7,797 nt of DNA from an uncultured Oscillospiraceae bacterium (lineage in GTDB: Bacteria; Bacillota; Clostridia; Oscillospirales; Oscillospiraceae). Both the position numbers and the translations under genes were made by a program. Shown piece after piece: positions 1-5,345 of the stretch. The stretch covers positions 1 to 7,797 of the forward strand of contig CAJUSE010000050.1 in NCBI GenBank assembly GCA_910588975.1. The letters are read 5' to 3'. How positions within the stretch are numbered: the first letter of the stretch is position 1; each line of letters begins with the position of its first letter. A model generated the notes under the pieces. It saw only the letters and a list, made by a program, of their open reading frames with translations. It did not search any database and was not told the DNA's origin.

Positions 1-52
1 CGCCGACGATACTTGTCTGGTGACGGACCGGTAAAATAGGTGATGCCAACAC
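1..52 (+). rRNA. rrf: 5S ribosomal RNA, 3' part only
   Basis: The first ~52 bases match the conserved 3' half of bacterial 5S rRNA: a GCCGACGATACTTG-type segment, then a GACGG...CCGG helix, then TAAAATAGGTGATGCCAACAC, which closes helix I and forms the loop E/helix IV region. The 5' part lies outside the window. The strand follows from the motif order and from the strong terminator directly downstream. 5S is usually the last gene of an rRNA operon in Clostridia, so 16S and 23S probably lie upstream. The exact 3' end (51-53) is uncertain because the pairing 5' end is not visible. Confidence 0.88.
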
Positions 53-53
53 A

Positions 54-90
54 AAGAAGAGACGAATTTCGGTTCGTCTCTTCTTTTTTT
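54..90 (+). terminator. Intrinsic terminator of the rRNA operon
   Basis: A perfect 13-bp stem (54-66 AAGAAGAGACGAA with 73-85) closes a 6-nt loop TTTCGG and runs into seven Ts (84-90). It starts within about two bases of the 5S 3' end, the expected place for the rrn terminator. Confidence 0.95.
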
Positions 91-101
91 GTTTTCTGCT
101 A

Positions 102-110
102 TGGTAAAAT
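102..110 (+). promoter_or_regulatory. Possible extended -10 promoter for the VOC-HEAT-sfsA operon
   Basis: TGGTAAAAT at 102-110 fits an extended -10 element (TG-N-TAAAAT), 27 bp before the ATG at 138. No good -35 is present: the best spaced hexamer is T-rich sequence inside the preceding terminator's T-tract (about 81-86). The gene needs its own promoter because the rRNA terminator ends just upstream. This is a weak call. Confidence 0.4.
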
Positions 111-137
111 GGTCGAAAAGAGGTCAAGGAGGGTATT

Positions 138-596
138 ATGAAATATACCAGTACATTGCTTGCTGTTCGCAGCAGAGAGGAGAGTATCCGCTTCTATCGT
201 GAGGTGCTGGGGCTGGAGGTCATTCAGGACTTTGGGGCCAATGTGACCCTGAGCGGCGGTATTGCCCTCCAGACCCTGGAGAGCTGGCAGGAGTTTATTG
301 GCGGGAAAGAGGTACAGCTGCAGGGTAATGCCATGGAACTCTATTTTGAGGAGGATGACATGGACGGTTTTGTGAAGCGGTTAGAGGGGCTGAAGATCTC
401 CTATGTCCATCCCCTTCTGGAGCATCGCTGGGGTCAGCGGGTAGTTCGCTTTTATGACCCCAATGGCCACATCATTGAGGTGGGGGAAAATATGACCCAG
501 GTGGTCAGGCGTTTTGCCCGCAGCGGTATGACAGAGGAGCAGATCGCCCGGCGAATGGATGTATCTCTGGCTTATGTGCAGGAGTGCTTGGGCTGA
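138..596 (+). CDS. VOC-superfamily (glyoxalase/bleomycin-resistance fold) protein with helical C-terminal tail
   Basis: The 152-residue protein has a vicinal-oxygen-chelate fold. The N-terminal beta-alpha module includes ESIRFYREVLGLEV (15-28), a central strand holds MELYF with E67 (66-70), and the typical last strand YDPNGHIIEVGE lies at 106-117 with E114. VOC proteins are small cytoplasmic metal-dependent lyases, isomerases or dioxygenases, or metal-free drug binders. The usual first-strand His or Gln ligand is not seen (TSTLLAV at 4-10), so the metal site may be incomplete and no substrate can be named. Residues 124-151 form an extra tail (MTEEQIARRMDVSLAYVQECL) that reads like a short helix-turn-helix. 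The ATG at 138 follows AAGGAGGG (126-133) after 4 nt. It is first in a probable operon with the HEAT-repeat gene and sfsA. Family assignment is firm; function is unknown. Confidence 0.85.
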   Translation: MKYTSTLLAVRSREESIRFYREVLGLEVIQDFGANVTLSGGIALQTLESWQEFIGGKEVQLQGNAMELYFEEDDMDGFVKRLEGLKISYVHPLLEHRWGQRVVRFYDPNGHIIEVGENMTQVVRRFARSGMTEEQIARRMDVSLAYVQECLG

Positions 597-645
597 GCAC
601 AGGTGACATGAGGCAATACGGCTTTTCCAGAGGGGGGGAGCGTGG

Positions 646-1314
646 ATGGACAGAGCAGAGCTTATGGATCTGATTGCCAGGATCAATACAAGGGATGAGA
701 AATACACCGACAGCAGGACTACCACCAGCTGGAAGGCTCATCGGGAGGCAGAGACCCTGGAGGATCCGGCTCTGTTTCCCCTGCTGCGGGAGATCATTTT
801 GGAGCACGAGGGAAAGGTCAAGGCCAAGCGGGAGATCCGGGACGGTGCCTATTTCATTTATGGAAGGCTGATGGAAAAGGCCTTTTTGCCGGGGGAAGCG
901 GTCTTTTTCCTCCAGCGGCTGTTGGTGGAAACCGATAAGCATGTGCTGGGCGCTATGCTGAACCGAGTGAAGGATTGGAGCAGAAAGGGGCACATGCTCC
1001 CAGCGGAGATGGACTTTTCCCCTGTTTTGGCCCTGACTGTGGACGACCGCTGGCTGGTGCGCCATTCCGCCATTCACGCCCTTTCCACCTGCCCGGGGGA
1101 GGAGAGCCGAAAGGCCTGTGCTTTCTATTTGTCCCAGGAGGACGAAAAAGCCTATCAATATGAGATCTACTATGCGAATATTGCCTTGCAGACCATCGGA
1201 ATGCCCGAGGATATCCCCTATTTGGAGCGCTTTCTGAAAAGCCGCCGGCCTGATTTGAAGATCACGGCTCAGTATGCCGTCCAGATGATTCGGGAGCGGG
1301 CAGGGATGGCGTAA
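646..1314 (+). CDS. HEAT-repeat (alpha-solenoid) protein
   Basis: This 222-residue soluble protein is almost entirely helical, with repeated ~35-residue helix pairs characteristic of HEAT-like repeats: roughly 40-78, 82-112, 127-163 and 187-218. The clearest unit is LALTVDDRWLVRHSAIHAL (128-146), followed by a second helix rich in Ala and Cys. The last repeat, ending KITAQYAVQMI (205-215), has the same Asp-x-x-(hydrophobic)-(Arg/Lys) turn pattern. HEAT solenoids bind protein or nucleic acid partners; nothing here identifies the partner. There is no signal peptide or membrane segment. ATG 646 follows a G-rich ribosome binding site (GGGGGAG ending at 640) by 5 nt. It lies 49 nt after the VOC gene and 30 nt before sfsA with no terminator between, so co-transcription is likely. 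Confidence 0.75.
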   Translation: MDRAELMDLIARINTRDEKYTDSRTTTSWKAHREAETLEDPALFPLLREIILEHEGKVKAKREIRDGAYFIYGRLMEKAFLPGEAVFFLQRLLVETDKHVLGAMLNRVKDWSRKGHMLPAEMDFSPVLALTVDDRWLVRHSAIHALSTCPGEESRKACAFYLSQEDEKAYQYEIYYANIALQTIGMPEDIPYLERFLKSRRPDLKITAQYAVQMIRERAGMA

Positions 1315-1344
1315 GGGCCTACATAGAAAATAGGAAGTGACAGG

Positions 1345-2043
1345 ATGCACTATCAAAATATTTATAAGGCCACCTTTCTTGCCCGGCCCAATCGGTTTAT
1401 TGCCAAGGTATTGCTGGAGGGGGAGGAGCTCACCGTTCACGTCAAGAACACTGGCCGGTGTAAAGAGCTGTTGGTTCCCGGTTGCACGGTATATCTGGAG
1501 AAGTCGAACAATCCGGAGCGCAAAACGGCCTACGACCTGGTGACAGTGGAAAAGGCGGTAGAGGACAGACCTACCCCCCGGCTTATCAACATGGACTCAC
1601 AGGCCCCCAACAGATTGTTCGGGGAGTGGGCCCGGGCAGGACACTTCAAGCCCGGACTGACCCTCCTGCGGCCCGAGACCACCTGGGGCAATTCCCGGTT
1701 TGATTTCTATTGGGAGGCCGGGGAGCGGAAGGGCTTTGTGGAGGTCAAAGGCTGCACCCTGGAGGAGAGGGGCTGGACCTACTTTCCCGACGCCCCCACC
1801 CAGCGAGGGGTCAAGCATCTGGAGGAGCTGTTGAAGGCCCGGCAGGCGGGCTACGAGGCCGCTGTCTGCGTGGTCATCCAGATGGCCGATGTGGAGGGCT
1901 TTTCTCCCAATGACCGTACCCACCCCGCCTTTGGGGACGCCCTGCGGAAGGCCACCGCCGGCGGGGTGGAGGTGCTGGCCTACGCCTGCGATGTAACGCT
2001 GGGCGAGGTGGTCATGACTCATCCCGTACCAGTGAAACTGTAA
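1345..2043 (+). CDS. sfsA: SfsA family DNA/RNA nuclease-fold protein (sugar fermentation stimulation protein A)
   Basis: The 232 residues match the full length of the SfsA family. The N-terminal OB-like part contains the hallmark NRFIAKVLLEG (16-26), VHVKNTGRCKELLVPG (31-46) and the NRLFGEW segment (89-95). The C-terminal part is a PD-(D/E)XK nuclease fold with D120 (SRFDFYW), E133 and K135 (FVEVKGCTL), then FPDAPTQRGVKHLEEL (147-162), all diagnostic. E. coli SfsA was first described as a factor that stimulates maltose metabolism when overexpressed and binds DNA; the family is now annotated as a nuclease. Its role in this organism is not known. ATG 1345 follows AGGAAG (1332-1337) by 7 nt. It is the last gene of the VOC-HEAT-sfsA unit, ending 4 nt before an intrinsic terminator. 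All catalytic residues appear intact. Confidence 0.96.
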   Translation: MHYQNIYKATFLARPNRFIAKVLLEGEELTVHVKNTGRCKELLVPGCTVYLEKSNNPERKTAYDLVTVEKAVEDRPTPRLINMDSQAPNRLFGEWARAGHFKPGLTLLRPETTWGNSRFDFYWEAGERKGFVEVKGCTLEERGWTYFPDAPTQRGVKHLEELLKARQAGYEAAVCVVIQMADVEGFSPNDRTHPAFGDALRKATAGGVEVLAYACDVTLGEVVMTHPVPVKL

Positions 2044-2047
2044 ATGT

Positions 2048-2086
2048 GAGACCGGCAGCCCAGTGGAGGACTGCCGGTCTCTTTTT
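2048..2086 (+). terminator. Intrinsic terminator after sfsA
   Basis: A perfect 11-bp stem (GAGACCGGCAG 2048-2058 with 2071-2081) has a 12-nt loop and is followed by TTTTT (2082-2086). It isolates the sfsA operon from the PadR promoter at 2120. Confidence 0.93.
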
Positions 2087-2119
2087 GAAAAGAAGGCAAA
2101 GGGCCAAGGAAAAATCCCG

Positions 2120-2148
2120 TTGACAGCTTAATAATATCGTGTTATGAT
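2120..2148 (+). promoter_or_regulatory. Sigma-A promoter of the padR-DUF2812 unit
   Basis: The -35 TTGACA (2120-2125) is a perfect consensus. A 17-bp spacer separates it from the -10 TATGAT (2143-2148), which carries the extended TG (2140-2141). Transcription should start near 2155. The -10 lies inside the first of two tandem dyads, so a repressor bound there would block polymerase. Confidence 0.9.
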
Positions 2149-2178
2149 ATTGTTGAACGATATCGAGAGATGATATTG
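2134..2178. promoter_or_regulatory. Tandem dyad operator, probably bound by the PadR-family repressor
   Basis: Two copies of ATATCG-N4-ATGATATTG lie at 2134-2152 and 2160-2178, 16 of 19 bases identical and exactly 26 bp apart. Each contains the inverted repeat ATATC-N7-GATAT (centres 2142 and 2168). GATAT therefore recurs at 2146, 2159 and 2172 with a 13-bp period. The first copy covers the -10 box and the second covers the start of the transcript, the classic placement for autorepression by the downstream padR product. PadR proteins bind such AT-rich dyads as dimers. Binding by this particular protein is inference. Confidence 0.72.
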
Positions 2179-2198
2179 CGATAAGAGGAGGGAAAGCT

Positions 2199-2561
2199 AT
2201 GCCGAAGAAATCTCTGGAGACACTGACCGAGTCCATGTACTACGTCCTCATGGCGTTGAATGCCGGCCCGCTGTGTGGCATTGATGTGACCCAGGCCATC
2301 GAGACCCATACTGGGGGGCGGGTAAAGCTGGGCCCTGCCACCCTCTATACCATCCTGGGCAAATTTGAGGCCGAGGGGTATATCAAAGAGATCGAGGTAG
2401 AGGGCCGCAAGCGGACCTACGCCATCACACCCAAGGGGCAGCAGGCCTATCTGGGGGAGGTGGAGCGGCTGCGGCTGTGCCTGTCTGACGCTCAACGGAG
2501 ACTGGAAGGAGTGGAGAGCCATGGAGAAAAAACGGCTGTACCGGCGCCCGCCCTGTCCTGA
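2199..2561 (+). CDS. PadR-family transcriptional repressor
   Basis: This 120-residue protein is a PadR-type winged-helix regulator. The DNA-binding domain spans about 9-86: ESMYYVLMALNAGPLCGIDV (11-30), recognition helix LGPATLYTIL (44-53), then the wing EIEVEGRKRTYAIT (64-77) and PKGQQAYLGE (78-87). A short C-terminal helix (83-103) would form the dimer arm, as in the small PadR subfamily (PadR-s2, LmrR-like). Such proteins repress their own operon and usually a membrane or transport partner. ATG 2199 follows GAGGAGGG (2185-2192) by 6 nt. The last 41 bp overlap the DUF2812 gene in another frame, and the final ~14 residues (KTAVPAPALS) look unconserved. Promoter and tandem operator lie directly upstream. 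Effector unknown. Confidence 0.94.
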   Translation: MPKKSLETLTESMYYVLMALNAGPLCGIDVTQAIETHTGGRVKLGPATLYTILGKFEAEGYIKEIEVEGRKRTYAITPKGQQAYLGEVERLRLCLSDAQRRLEGVESHGEKTAVPAPALS

Positions 2562-3723
2562 CTACGATGTAGAGGGCACCGAGAGCTGGTTGGAAGACAT
2601 GGCCCGGGAGGGGTGGCTGCTGGCTCAGGATGGCATCTTTTTTGGCGTGGCCACCTTTGAGAAGGACCGGCCCCAGACCTTCCGTTACCGGTTGGCGGCG
2701 GCCAAGGAGCCCACGAGTTTCCTCTCGGACAGCATGGGCTACCCTGACCGGGAGGAGCGGGAGGTCAGCGCCCAGCTGGGCTGGGAGTACGTGGGCACCC
2801 GGGGAGACTTTTACATTTACCGCTCCGCTGATCCCGCTGCCCGTGAGCTGGACACCGACCCCGCCGTTCAGGCGTTGGCCTTTGAGACGGTGCGCAAGCG
2901 GCAGGTGAGCCGGCTGCTGACCAGCGTTTCCTGGATGGTTCTTTATCCGTTGGTCGCCCTGTATGGAATGGTGATAACGCCCCTGGTGAAAATGGGTGTG
3001 TCCTATCTGCTGTTCTGGGGCCTGGTCCTCTGTTCTCTTTGGGGAAATGTGGCCGAGTATCTCCATCTGCGCAGGCTGAACAAGCAGCTGACGGCCGGAC
3101 AGAACCTGTCTCACAGGGCAGACTGGAAGGGACGGCAGAAATACCGTAGGGTTGTATCTGTGCTGAAGTTGGCACTTTGGGTGTTTACCTTGACCCTCCT
3201 TTTCCAGGCGTGGGACCGGAGTGAAAACGGCGCCATTCCCATGGCAGACTATACCGGCACGCCCCCCTTTGCCACCATGGCCGACTTTGCCGGGGAAGGG
3301 GCGGTCTATCAGAAGGACACCATGCCCCAATACAGCAAAGTGCAGGAGTGGTCCAATATTTTTGCTCCGGTGAATGTGGACTGGGCCCAGCACGACGGGT
3401 TTATCCGCCCCGACGGCAGCTGGTTTGAGGGGGGCTACTATGTGGACTACCATCAGCTGTCCAGCGAATGGATGGCTAAGCTGCTGATGAAGGAATACAT
3501 CCGCAAGGACAGAAGGGATTACGGCCGCATGGACCATTATGCCATCGTAGACCTGCCCCGGCTGGATGTGGACGAGGCCACAGCCTATTACAGCCTCTGG
3601 CCCACGGTAGTGCTGCGGAAGGGCAACGTGGTGGTCCATGCCTTCCTCTATCAGATCGTCCCCGAGGGGACGGAGCTCTCTTTGGCAGAGTGGGCGGCCA
3701 TTTTGGCGGACAGTATTGAATAA
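2521..3723 (+). CDS. DUF2812 domain membrane protein, partner of the PadR repressor
   Basis: The 400-residue protein begins with a DUF2812 domain: ESWLEDMAREGWLL (21-34), a FFGVATFEKDRPQTFRYRL strand pair (40-58), and GWEYVGTRGDFYIYR (87-101). Three membrane helices follow, about 132-152, 158-177 and 211-231. After these comes a ~165-residue C-terminal part that is probably extracytoplasmic and has no family I recognise; it includes GGYYVDYHQLSSEWMAKLL around 310-328. DUF2812 genes are characteristically paired with a PadR regulator in Firmicutes; their molecular function is not established. ATG 2521 lies inside the padR reading frame and is preceded by AAGGAG (2506-2511) with a 9-nt spacer, so translation is probably coupled to padR. 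It is transcribed from the padR promoter and ends before a bidirectional hairpin. Confidence 0.88.
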   Translation: MEKKRLYRRPPCPDYDVEGTESWLEDMAREGWLLAQDGIFFGVATFEKDRPQTFRYRLAAAKEPTSFLSDSMGYPDREEREVSAQLGWEYVGTRGDFYIYRSADPAARELDTDPAVQALAFETVRKRQVSRLLTSVSWMVLYPLVALYGMVITPLVKMGVSYLLFWGLVLCSLWGNVAEYLHLRRLNKQLTAGQNLSHRADWKGRQKYRRVVSVLKLALWVFTLTLLFQAWDRSENGAIPMADYTGTPPFATMADFAGEGAVYQKDTMPQYSKVQEWSNIFAPVNVDWAQHDGFIRPDGSWFEGGYYVDYHQLSSEWMAKLLMKEYIRKDRRDYGRMDHYAIVDLPRLDVDEATAYYSLWPTVVLRKGNVVVHAFLYQIVPEGTELSLAEWAAILADSIE

Positions 3724-3772
3724 GAAGGGAGCGGGCGGTCACAGGCGCCCCTGCAAGGACATAATGAAAGCA

Positions 3773-3806
3773 CAAGAGGGCCAGCTCCGGGGAGCTGGCC
3801 CTCTTG
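3773..3806. terminator. Bidirectional terminator hairpin between convergent genes
   Basis: A perfect 16-bp GC-rich stem (3773-3788 with 3791-3806, extendable by A3772-T3807) has a very tight GG loop. It ends 5 bp from the DUF975 stop codon and about 50 bp after the DUF2812 stop. U-tracts are poor on both sides (TTGTTGC on +, GTGCTTTC on -), so it may stop or stabilise both transcripts less cleanly than the other terminators here. Confidence 0.75.
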
Positions 3807-3811
3807 TTGCA

Positions 3812-4729
3812 TCACAATTCCGGTCCCGTCTGCCAGGGCGGCTGGGGTGGGATCAGGGGCTTGCCCTGGAGCGTATCATAGAGGCCGGCCAGGGAGACAT
3901 TGATGTAGGGTGCAAGATAGAGCAGCAGGGGGCACATGGCACAGAGGGGGAAGAGGACGAACAGAATAAGCAGCAGGACGGTGGTCGGCTCGCTGGGATT
4001 GGACATGAGGCCGACAAAGAAGGTGAGCACCCCCACAAGGGCGGCGGCATACACGATGAGATATTCCAACAGATACCACCCGGCAAAGGAGAGGAAAAAC
4101 AGGACCAGCTTCCACCGCTGGCCCAGCATCAGGGCCTTGCTTTCGTCCATGGCCTGCCGGGCGGTGTAGTCGGGGTGATCCAGCATGACATGGACGGAGA
4201 AAAGGTAAAGGAGCATACGGCTGAACATGAAGACATAGGCCCCCAGAAGCAGGAAAAGCGTGAGAACATTCCAGAGAGGGGAGTCAAGCCCGGCGTGGAA
4301 CAGAAGCCGGGACAGGGCCATGGGGAGGAAAAGAGACAAGCACCACAAAAGGGCGAACAGCAGCAAGCGTCCCCACAGGGCGAGGACCTTGCCGGGGAAG
4401 GCGGAGCCCCGCAGCAGGTCCCGGTATTCCACAGGCTCTCTGCGCCATACCTTTATGGAATAGAAGAGATACCCGGTCTGGAACAGGGCCATGGGGAGCA
4501 GAAGGGCAAGACTGGCAGAAAACACCGAAATTGCCGACAGGACATTGGGATGCAGGGCCAGCCTGCGGAGGGGAGAGAGGATCAGAGCCGCAAGCACAAG
4601 GAAATATAGGAAAATAGGGAGAAAGATGATAAGCATCAGGTAGATCCCGGTCACCTTCCAGGGCTGGGGCCTGGCCTGCTTCATTCGGGCCCTTGCCTCT
4701 GCTTTGATATGGGCGAAGTCAAATTCCAT
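3812..4729 (-). CDS. DUF975 family integral membrane protein
   Basis: The 305-residue protein is a multi-spanning membrane protein of the DUF975 family. It starts with a short cytoplasmic amphipathic stretch (AHIKAEARARMKQ, 6-18). About six hydrophobic segments follow: ~25-53, 63-90, 114-141, 152-181, 204-241 and 248-275. The family signature is clear: MDESKALMLGQRWKLVLFFL (194-213) followed by SFAGWYLLEYL (214-224), and APYINVSLAGLYDTL (273-287). Function is unknown; members are common in Firmicutes. A GTG three codons upstream (4738) is in frame, but the ribosome binding site AAAGGAG (4738-4744) overlaps it and lies 8 nt before the ATG at 4729, so ATG is chosen. It has its own promoter and is convergent with DUF2812, divergent from the str operon. 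Confidence 0.88.
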   Translation of the reverse strand: MEFDFAHIKAEARARMKQARPQPWKVTGIYLMLIIFLPIFLYFLVLAALILSPLRRLALHPNVLSAISVFSASLALLLPMALFQTGYLFYSIKVWRREPVEYRDLLRGSAFPGKVLALWGRLLLFALLWCLSLFLPMALSRLLFHAGLDSPLWNVLTLFLLLGAYVFMFSRMLLYLFSVHVMLDHPDYTARQAMDESKALMLGQRWKLVLFFLSFAGWYLLEYLIVYAAALVGVLTFFVGLMSNPSEPTTVLLLILFVLFPLCAMCPLLLYLAPYINVSLAGLYDTLQGKPLIPPQPPWQTGPEL

Positions 4730-4745
4730 GTCGGTCACTCCTTTG

Positions 4746-4763
4746 ATAAGCCAAGTGCCTTAT
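4746..4763. repeat. Imperfect 18-bp dyad in the DUF975 leader
   Basis: The sequence reads ATAAG-N-CA-NN-TG-N-CTTAT, an inverted repeat with 7 of 9 matched positions per half. It sits between the predicted transcription start (~4768 on the minus strand) and the ribosome binding site of the DUF975 gene. It could be an operator or a small mRNA hairpin; the regulator is unknown. Confidence 0.4.
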
Positions 4764-4774
4764 TTCCACCGTAA

Positions 4775-4803
4775 ACTATAACATTGTCTGGTTCATTTGT
4801 CCA
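4775..4803 (-). promoter_or_regulatory. Sigma-A promoter of the DUF975 gene
   Basis: Read on the minus strand, -35 TGGACA (4803-4798, five of six consensus) and -10 TATAGT (4780-4775) are separated by 17 bp, with an extended TG one base before the -10. Transcription should begin near 4768, leaving a ~39-nt leader before the ATG at 4729. Confidence 0.8.
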
Positions 4804-4859
4804 TATCCATCCCCTGTGATCCCCCCTTGAGACGTCCCGCCCACTGCCGAACTGCCCCC

Positions 4860-4877
4860 TCAAACAGACCTGTTTGA
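4860..4877. promoter_or_regulatory. Perfect 18-bp palindrome between divergent promoters (candidate operator)
   Basis: TCAAACAG-AC-CTGTTTGA has two perfect 8-bp arms and a 2-bp centre. It is 39 bp upstream of the str-operon -35 and 56 bp upstream of the DUF975 -35. CCCCCT (4855-4860) and AGGGGG (4892-4897) form a further inverted pair around it. Neither arrangement is followed by a T-tract, so a transcription-factor site is more likely than a terminator. Which protein binds is unknown. Confidence 0.5.
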
Positions 4878-4916
4878 ATTTGCACTGAAATAGGGGGAGG
4901 GAGTTCCGAAAAATCC

Positions 4917-4945
4917 TTGACTTGCCAATTTTCTTGTGCTATAAT
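4917..4945 (+). promoter_or_regulatory. Strong sigma-A promoter of the str operon
   Basis: The -35 TTGACT (4917-4922), a 17-bp spacer and a perfect TATAAT (4940-4945) with extended TG (4937-4938) give a near-consensus promoter, as expected for ribosomal protein genes. The start should lie near 4952, giving a ~58-nt leader before the ATG at 5010. Confidence 0.93.
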
Positions 4946-4956
4946 CCTATTTTGTC

Positions 4957-4987
4957 TGGGCCTGTCCTTAGGGGGATAGTGCGCCCA
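4957..4987 (+). promoter_or_regulatory. Bulged hairpin in the str-operon leader
   Basis: In the transcript, TGGGC (4957-4961) pairs with GCCCA (4983-4987), and CTGTCC (4962-4967) pairs with GGATAG (4974-4979, including one G-U). The loop is TTAGGG. A 3-nt bulge TGC (4980-4982) lies on the 3' strand. The structure begins within about five bases of the predicted transcript start and ends 9 nt before the GGAGG of the L7Ae-like gene. It could simply stabilise the 5' end, or be a protein-binding control element. Confidence 0.45.
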
Positions 4988-5009
4988 TTTTGAAACGGAG
5001 GACTTGACC

Positions 5010-5255
5010 ATGCTCACCCAGCTTTCCACACAACCCAAGGTAGTGGGCGCCAAGCAGGTCAAACGGGCCCTGGAGGCAGGCAAGGCCGTGAAGGTCTTTC
5101 TCTGTGACGATGCCGACCCCCGGATCATTCAGGAGCTGGCCGCCCAATGCGAGGCAAAGGGCGTGGAGCAGGTGCGGGGCGTGAGCATGAAAGCCCTGGG
5201 CAAAGCCTGCGGAATCTCGGTGGGGGCCGCCGTGGCTGCCATCATCACCGGGTGA
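5010..5255 (+). CDS. ybxF: L7Ae/L30e family kink-turn RNA-binding protein (YbxF-like)
   Basis: This 81-residue protein is the compact bacterial L7Ae/L30e/Gadd45 domain. The RNA-contacting segment VVGAKQVKRALEAGKAVKVF (11-30) carries the G-A-K-Q motif (13-16). The strand LCDDADPRI (31-39) follows, and the C-terminal MKALGKACGISVGAAVAAI (60-78) is diagnostic. B. subtilis YbxF binds kink-turn RNA and associates with ribosomes; its cellular role is still not settled. Its place just before rpsL is conserved in Firmicutes and supports the call. The ATG at 5010 follows GGAGG (4997-5001) by 8 nt. An in-frame TTG at 5004 is only 2 nt from that site and is rejected as the start. It is the first gene after the str promoter. 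Confidence 0.92.
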   Translation: MLTQLSTQPKVVGAKQVKRALEAGKAVKVFLCDDADPRIIQELAAQCEAKGVEQVRGVSMKALGKACGISVGAAVAAIITG

Positions 5256-5275
5256 GAGCCGGTCCTCAAATTTGG

Positions 5276-5311
5276 TTTTAACGGGATAAGAGTTCCCTTA
5301 TCCTGTTAAAA
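5276..5311 (+). repeat. Long hairpin without U-tract between the L7Ae-like gene and rpsL
   Basis: TTTTAACGGGATAAG (5276-5290) pairs over 15 bp, with one G-U, with 5297-5311; the loop is AGTTCC. The run of Ts is in the 5' arm, and the 3' side continues ATATAGAAACC, so this is not a standard intrinsic terminator on either strand. It lies 20 nt after the L7Ae-like stop and 35 nt before the rpsL start. mRNA processing, stability or partial attenuation are possible roles. Confidence 0.65.
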
Positions 5312-5345
5312 TATAGAAACCACCATCAAAGAAAGGAGGAAAACT

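Noticed and set aside
505..1440. 311-codon minus-strand frame across the VOC, HEAT and sfsA genes
   Set aside because: It spans three real + strand genes and has no domain or start signal; it is a composition artefact.
2425..3639. 404-codon open frame antisense to the DUF2812 gene
   Set aside because: Low-complexity Pro/Gly/His/Gln-rich composition with no domain. The + strand frame has a DUF2812 domain, membrane helices, promoter and ribosome binding site.
3638..4609. 323-codon + strand frame over the DUF975 gene
   Set aside because: Very Gly/Gln/Glu/His-rich, crosses the bidirectional terminator, has no ribosome binding site, and is the complement of hydrophobic Leu/Phe codons.
5272..5317. 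Possible internal promoter before rpsL (TAAAAT or TATAGA)
   Set aside because: No acceptable -35 at 16-18 bp, and the A/T bases belong to the hairpin arm.
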